NCBI GenBank assembly: GCA_018665625.1
Contig: JABJCF010000310.1
Span: forward strand, 1-9,482
Source: Nitrospina sp.
GTDB taxonomy: Bacteria > Nitrospinota > Nitrospinia > Nitrospinales > VA-1
Reading direction: 5' to 3'
Length of the DNA stretch: 9,482 bases
The translations under genes were made by a program, and so were the position numbers. The first letter of the stretch is position 1, and each line of letters starts with the position of its first letter. Of this stretch, positions 5,854-9,482 are shown in pieces. The notes beneath the pieces were generated by a model, which did not search any database, had not been told where the DNA came from, and saw only the letters and a list, made by a program, of their open reading frames with translations.

Positions 5854-8457
5854 ATGAGAGCGACAAGATATTGTAAATGTCATTTTTTAAATGGGGAGTC
5901 GGAGCATTGGGGAATTCTGGACCGAACCGCCTTTGCACAAAAGGGGGCTAAAGCTCATTTTGCGCCTGATACACCCATAATTCCAAAACATCTATTGTTG
6001 GAACTGAATTTTGACTGGGAGCAGGAGAAAGTTTGGGGCAGCACGACTTACGAACTGCTAGCAAAAGTAAATAATATTTCCGAAATCGAAATGGATGCAG
6101 CGAATCTGGATATTGATCGAGTGCAAATAGGGGGCAAGCGGGTTTTATTTGAAAACACCGGTGAGAAGGTTATTGTTTTTCTTGCGAAACCTCTCAAAGG
6201 GGGATCGGTTATTAAATTAAAACTAAGCCACTCCGTTACCCGACCCGCTGCTGGTATCTATTTCACCAAACCTGATAAGGAATACCCTAACCGATTTAAA
6301 ACCGTTTGGACTCAGGGGCAAGATGAAGATTCTAAATACTATTTCCCCTGCTTCGATCAACCCAATTTTAAGCAAACGACCGAGGTAAAGCTTCATCTCC
6401 CCAAAGGAATGTTTGGCCTTTCTAACGGTCGCCTACTGAAAAAAACAAACTCAGGATCAAAGAGTTTTTATCATTACAAACTTGAAATTCCTTACTCGAC
6501 TTATTTGCTTTCTATTGTCGCAGGGGATTTTGTTGAGCATAAAAGTAAAGTCGGAAACATTGATATAAAGTGGTATGTGCAAAAGGGTAGAGAAAAAGAA
6601 GGGCGCAACTCGTTTAAAGATACCGGAAAGATCATGCAATTTTTTTCCAAATACACGGGTTATTCCTATCCTTACAAACATTATACGCAAATCGCTGTTC
6701 CGGAATTTGTTTTTGGAGGAATGGAGAATTTTACGGTTACCACGCAAACCGATCTCACTTTGCACGATGATCGCGCTCGATTGGATTTAGACTCAAATGG
6801 GCTCGTTGCCCATGAGGCGGCGCACATGTGGTTTGGAGATATTGTTACCGCAAAGGACTGGTCTCATGCATGGCTACACGAATCTTTCGCCACGTATTTC
6901 GATGCGCTATACACCAGAGAGTCCAAGGGAGAAGAAGAGTTTCGTTATCAGTTGCTGGAAGATGCGGAAACCTATTTCAGTGAAGATACCCGCTATCGGC
7001 GTCCGATAGTCACTCACATATACAAGGAGCCCATAGATCTTTTCGATGCGCATCTATACCCTGGCGGGGCTGTTCGGTTACATTATTTAAAAAACCTGAT
7101 AGGTGAGGACAAATTTCGCAAGGCGCTTGAAATATTTTTAAAGCGCCATGAAAAAGGATTAGTCGAGACTGTTGACCTAAGTCGATGTTTGCAGGAAGTT
7201 AGTGGGAAAAATTTCGATGAATGGATGAGTCAGTGGATCTATCGAGGAGGCTATCCCATTCTGGAAGTGAGTTATTCCTGGAATAAAGAAATTGCTGAGG
7301 TAACGATCAAGCAAATTCAAAAAGCAGAAAAAAAGGGCGACGATCTTCTTTTTACATTGCCTCTCAAGTTGGAATTCTATTATTCGCGAGGATCGGAGAA
7401 ATTTCCAATCGAGATCAAGAATAAGGAGGAAAAGTTTTGTTTCAAGTTAAAAAGAAAACCTCTTTATTTCAGGCTTGATCCAGACTACGAATGTCCCGTT
7501 AAAAAAGTTAAACTGGATATTTCAGGGGCCATGTTGCAGGAACAGTTAAAAAGAGACCGTGATCCGATAGGCCGAATTGAAGCAGCTCAGTCATTGGCAA
7601 CAAAGTCTGCAAATGTTAAGATTCTTGATCGGTGCCTGAAGATCGAAACGGATTGGGGAGTGGCCCATCGAATTGCAGGAGCTTTGGGTAAAATTGGTGG
7701 AGAAGCTGCTCGCGATTCTTTAATCAAAGCGTTAAATCACCATAGCCATGCGAAAGTTAGATGGGGTATTATTCAGGCTTTGGCTGTGTTCACTCAGGAT
7801 GAAAAGGTAGTGCGCTGCTTGAAAAAGGTCGCCATGGGTGACCCTTCCTATCGCGTTGAAGCGGCAGCACTTGGGGCTTTGGGCAGGATCAAGGCCAAGG
7901 ATTGCCGGAAATTTTTGGAGGGGTTTCTTAATCGTCCTTCACATAATGATATAGGCAGAGCTGCGATATTCAGAGCTCTAGCGAATCTTGAAGATGAAGA
8001 TGCCTGGCAAACGATTTTACAAGGTGCTGAATATGGTGCGCCACAAGGCAGTCGACCGGCTGCGATTCAGGGGTTGGCAAAACTGGCAAAGCGGTTTGAA
8101 AAATTAAAGCCTGAGGCGGTTGAGATTTTTAAGAGAATTGCAGAAGAAACTAGAGGTACCCCAGCGGCAACGTTTCGCGGTAAACTGGCGGCAATCCAAT
8201 CCATGGGTGCGCTGGAAGAGTTGGCGGCGATTCCAATTTTGAGAAAACTGGCTGCCCGGGAAACCGATGGGCGACTAAAAAGAAGAGCCGAAGACACTAT
8301 ACGCGACCTAATGGAGTCGGCAAAGAAGCCAAAGGAAATGATATTGTTACGATCGGATCTTGATGATCTGATCAAAGAAAATAAATCCCTTCGCGATCGA
8401 TTTGATTTAATGGAAAACCGAGAGGAAGCGAAATCCAAAAAGAAAAAAAGGACTTAA
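5854..8457 (+). CDS. M1 family zinc aminopeptidase with C-terminal HEAT repeats
   Basis: The protein has 867 residues from ATG 5854. M1 peptidases remove N-terminal amino acids from peptides using one zinc ion. Residues about 40-235 are the N-terminal beta domain (FPCFDQPNFKQTT, LSNGRL). The catalytic domain has the exopeptidase motif GGMEN at 288-292 and the zinc motif HEAAH with H320, E321 (general base) and H324. Third ligand E343 follows at the canonical spacing (HExxH, 18 residues, E). Y402 in LYPGGA sits at the transition-state tyrosine position, where the common form is Y-x-K-G. All key catalytic residues are therefore present. Residues about 570-820 are HEAT/PBS-type alpha-helical repeats (RIEAAQSLA, HRIAGALGKIGG, RVEAAALGALGRI). 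The end is a probable coiled coil (about 830-858) with a lysine-rich tail. No signal peptide is seen, so it is probably cytoplasmic. The N-terminus carries an odd C7-K-C-H10 cluster. It has its own promoter and is followed four bases later by the LRR gene. Substrate unknown. Confidence 0.93.
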   Translation: MRATRYCKCHFLNGESEHWGILDRTAFAQKGAKAHFAPDTPIIPKHLLLELNFDWEQEKVWGSTTYELLAKVNNISEIEMDAANLDIDRVQIGGKRVLFENTGEKVIVFLAKPLKGGSVIKLKLSHSVTRPAAGIYFTKPDKEYPNRFKTVWTQGQDEDSKYYFPCFDQPNFKQTTEVKLHLPKGMFGLSNGRLLKKTNSGSKSFYHYKLEIPYSTYLLSIVAGDFVEHKSKVGNIDIKWYVQKGREKEGRNSFKDTGKIMQFFSKYTGYSYPYKHYTQIAVPEFVFGGMENFTVTTQTDLTLHDDRARLDLDSNGLVAHEAAHMWFGDIVTAKDWSHAWLHESFATYFDALYTRESKGEEEFRYQLLEDAETYFSEDTRYRRPIVTHIYKEPIDLFDAHLYPGGAVRLHYLKNLIGEDKFRKALEIFLKRHEKGLVETVDLSRCLQEVSGKNFDEWMSQWIYRGGYPILEVSYSWNKEIAEVTIKQIQKAEKKGDDLLFTLPLKLEFYYSRGSEKFPIEIKNKEEKFCFKLKRKPLYFRLDPDYECPVKKVKLDISGAMLQEQLKRDRDPIGRIEAAQSLATKSANVKILDRCLKIETDWGVAHRIAGALGKIGGEAARDSLIKALNHHSHAKVRWGIIQALAVFTQDEKVVRCLKKVAMGDPSYRVEAAALGALGRIKAKDCRKFLEGFLNRPSHNDIGRAAIFRALANLEDEDAWQTILQGAEYGAPQGSRPAAIQGLAKLAKRFEKLKPEAVEIFKRIAEETRGTPAATFRGKLAAIQSMGALEELAAIPILRKLAARETDGRLKRRAEDTIRDLMESAKKPKEMILLRSDLDDLIKENKSLRDRFDLMENREEAKSKKKKRT

Positions 8458-8461
8458 CAGA

Positions 8462-9034
8462 ATGAATAAACCATTTAATGATGAGCCGATAGATGTACTG
8501 GTAAAAAAACACCTTGAAAAAAAAGGAACCGTGCTGGATTTACGGATAAAGTACATCGGTGACGAAGGAGTTGATTTTCTGGCTAAATGCCCGGACTTGA
8601 TTGATCTTGAAGTGCTGAATCTTGAGAGAAACGAAATCACCGATAAAGGAATTCAATCGCTGGCCAATTCTACTATTATCACCAACCTAAAAGAATTGCA
8701 TCTGGAACGAAACGATGTGAGCGATGCGGGCGCTATTGCAATTGCCAATTCTTCAAACTTTTCCTACTTAAGTTTTGTCAACTTTTGGAAAAACAGGGTG
8801 GGTGCTGAAGGAGCTCAAGCCATTGCTTCTTCAACGAACTTAGTTAACTTGAGAAACCTTGATCTGGCACTAAACCAGATCGGTGATGAAGGTGCCAAAG
8901 CATTGGCCGCAAGCACCACTCTGGCCGGGCTTGAATATCTTGAAGTTTTCGGCAGTGGTCTTACCGAAGAAGGTAAAAAGCAATTGAAAGAATGCAACAC
9001 CTTTCCTAAGCTACAACACCTTGTCCTTGAATAG
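8462..9034 (+). CDS. Small leucine-rich-repeat protein (ribonuclease-inhibitor-like)
   Basis: The protein has 190 residues: a 24-residue polar leader, then six leucine-rich repeats of exactly 27 residues (25-186), and the first four residues of a seventh (LVLE). The consensus is L-x-L-x-x-N-x-I-x-D-x-G-A-x-x-L-A-x-S-T-x-L-x-x-L, resembling the ribonuclease-inhibitor-like LRR subtype, which forms a curved protein-binding solenoid. There is no signal peptide or membrane segment, so it is probably cytoplasmic. The ATG lies four bases after the aminopeptidase stop, and its ribosome binding site AAGGA (8448-8452) is inside that gene's end, so the two are co-transcribed and probably coupled. Such proteins generally bind other proteins; the aminopeptidase is the obvious candidate partner, but this rests on gene order alone. 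The repeats are confidently identified; the biological role is unknown. Confidence 0.88.
   Translation: MNKPFNDEPIDVLVKKHLEKKGTVLDLRIKYIGDEGVDFLAKCPDLIDLEVLNLERNEITDKGIQSLANSTIITNLKELHLERNDVSDAGAIAIANSSNFSYLSFVNFWKNRVGAEGAQAIASSTNLVNLRNLDLALNQIGDEGAKALAASTTLAGLEYLEVFGSGLTEEGKKQLKECNTFPKLQHLVLE
8534..9019 (+). repeat. Six in-register 81-bp (27-residue) LRR-coding units
   Basis: Units begin at codons 25, 52, 79, 106, 133 and 160 of the LRR gene with no insertion or deletion between them. The similarity is visible in the protein (D-x-G-A, A-x-S-T-x-L). At DNA level the units have diverged, so they are not recent duplications. Confidence 0.8.
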
Positions 9035-9073
9035 CGGTTACTTCGCGTGTGTTAAATCTCTTCTTTAATATTA

Positions 9074-9088
9074 TGCCCCTTAGGGGCA
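9074..9088. terminator. Palindromic hairpin between convergent LRR and DUF3568-like genes
   Basis: TGCCCC (9074-9079), loop TTA, GGGGCA (9083-9088) is a perfect short hairpin about 40 bases after the LRR stop and beyond the stop of the convergent gene. Its position suits a shared terminator, but no T-run follows on either strand. The surrounding 9035-9155 stretch holds no gene I can support. Confidence 0.35.
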
Positions 9089-9146
9089 GGGCCAATTTGT
9101 TGGTACTTATTTAAAGCAGAGCTGATTGTGTTATGACCAGCTAAAA

Positions 9147-9154
9147 ACCTCCTT
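9147..9154 (-). promoter_or_regulatory. Orphan perfect Shine-Dalgarno-like sequence
   Basis: On the minus strand AAGGAGGT begins one base after the TGA of the DUF3568-like gene, where the ribosome binding site of a next operon gene would be expected. No ATG, GTG or TTG follows within usable distance; a CTG would open only nine codons. It may be a remnant of a decayed gene or chance. Confidence 0.3.
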
Positions 9155-9155
9155 G

Positions 9156-9482
9156 TCAGGGATAGGCCGCGATTTTTACATTGGATTCCACCCCAAGAAT
9201 TTTCTGTGTTTTATGAATGATTGCGTTTGCGGTCGACTTGTCTTTTAGGAAAAGCCCTTCCTGCGCATTGATCGTCATTTTGGTTGTTTTAGGAGTAATA
9301 GATTCCAGGTCAATAAATATACTTAAATTTTTAGTTGTGGCTTCAATAAATCTTCCCTCTTCATTCCCTCGATTTTTAACTAGTCGTCCCTGAAAAATTC
9401 GATAGAGCCCATATATAAAGGGTGAAGATGGGTTTTGAGTGTTGTAAAATTGCCGGAAGTTGTTGAATATCTTTCAAAACCC
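9156..9482 (-). CDS. DUF3568-like protein, C-terminal part, apparently frameshifted, runs off window
   Basis: The minus strand ends at TGA 9158-9156. Reading back, the frame encodes a segment strongly like the DUF3568 C-terminal half: EEGRFIEATTKNLSIFIDL, then TPKTTKMTI, then a helix ending KTQKILGV. Proteins of this family are small, usually exported or lipoproteins, of unknown function. The frame stays open upstream only to a TGA at 9476-9474. It offers no ATG, GTG or TTG before the internal ATG at 9278, which would leave just 40 residues. In the next frame, the stretch upstream of 9398 (GNFTTLKTHLHPLYMGSIEF) looks like the missing first part of the domain, but it hits TAG at 9382-9380. One extra base in the T5 run (plus-strand A5, 9393-9397) would join the two frames smoothly. 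The gene is therefore probably frameshifted, either genuinely or by sequencing or assembly error. The family match is by eye and moderately confident. Confidence 0.55.

Noticed and set aside
5684..5938. Minus-strand 84-codon frame across the divergent intergenic region
   Set aside because: It overlaps the promoter and start of the aminopeptidase and has no recognisable motif or convincing ribosome binding site.
6457..6765. Minus-strand 102-codon reading frame inside the aminopeptidase gene
   Set aside because: Antisense to the conserved catalytic region; the composition is that of a shadow frame.
8067..8438. Minus-strand 123-codon reading frame opposite the HEAT region
   Set aside because: Serine/arginine-rich shadow of the Glu/Leu-rich coding strand, with no ribosome binding site or family resemblance.
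9380..9397. Programmed -1 frameshifting in the DUF3568-like gene
   Set aside because: The A-rich slippery-looking stretch lies after the zero-frame TAG, and the T5 run alone lacks a proper heptamer and downstream structure, so an indel is simpler.
1..9482. Search for tRNA/rRNA genes, CRISPR arrays, insertion sequences or attachment sites
   Set aside because: No cloverleaf, spaced direct repeats, transposase motifs or terminal inverted repeats were seen on either strand.

Overview
The window is AT-rich bacterial DNA, densely packed with six well-supported protein genes and the end of a seventh. No RNA genes, CRISPR arrays, transposases or phage genes are visible. Signal peptides, a BatA-type membrane protein and a DUF3568-like protein suggest a Gram-negative, diderm bacterium. 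The style recalls deltaproteobacterial or Nitrospinota-like genomes, but no marker gene here fixes the phylum, so that is only a guess.

Layout. Positions 1-1424 (minus) encode the first 474 residues of an exported protein with a transglutaminase-like core and TPR repeats; its C-terminus lies outside the window. Across a 109-bp divergent intergenic region, 1534-2559 (plus) encodes a receiver domain fused to a CheB-type methylesterase domain. Its nucleophile loop is altered, and no other chemotaxis gene is in view. A short convergent region (2560-2622) with two hairpins separates it from a minus-strand pair: a DUF58 protein with a VWA-type metal site (4734-5642) and a 704-residue BatA-like membrane VWA protein (2623-4737), joined by an ATGA overlap. 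This is half of the classic MoxR/DUF58/Bat cluster; the MoxR ATPase is not next to it.

From a divergent region at 5643-5853, which carries a near-consensus sigma70 promoter, the plus strand encodes an M1 zinc aminopeptidase with a C-terminal HEAT-repeat solenoid (5854-8457). Four bases later comes a small leucine-rich-repeat protein made of six exact 27-residue units (8462-9034). The two are almost certainly co-transcribed and translationally coupled. The right edge holds, on the minus strand, the end of a DUF3568-like protein (9156-9482) whose reading frame appears broken by one base at a short homopolymer.

How the genes may work together. The DUF58 and BatA-like proteins probably form a VWA-based membrane assembly working with a MoxR ATPase encoded elsewhere. 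The aminopeptidase and LRR protein look like a two-gene peptidase/scaffold unit. I see no unambiguous new defence or mobile system. The items most worth checking are the CheB active-site loop, the aminopeptidase-HEAT/LRR pair, and the broken DUF3568-like gene.
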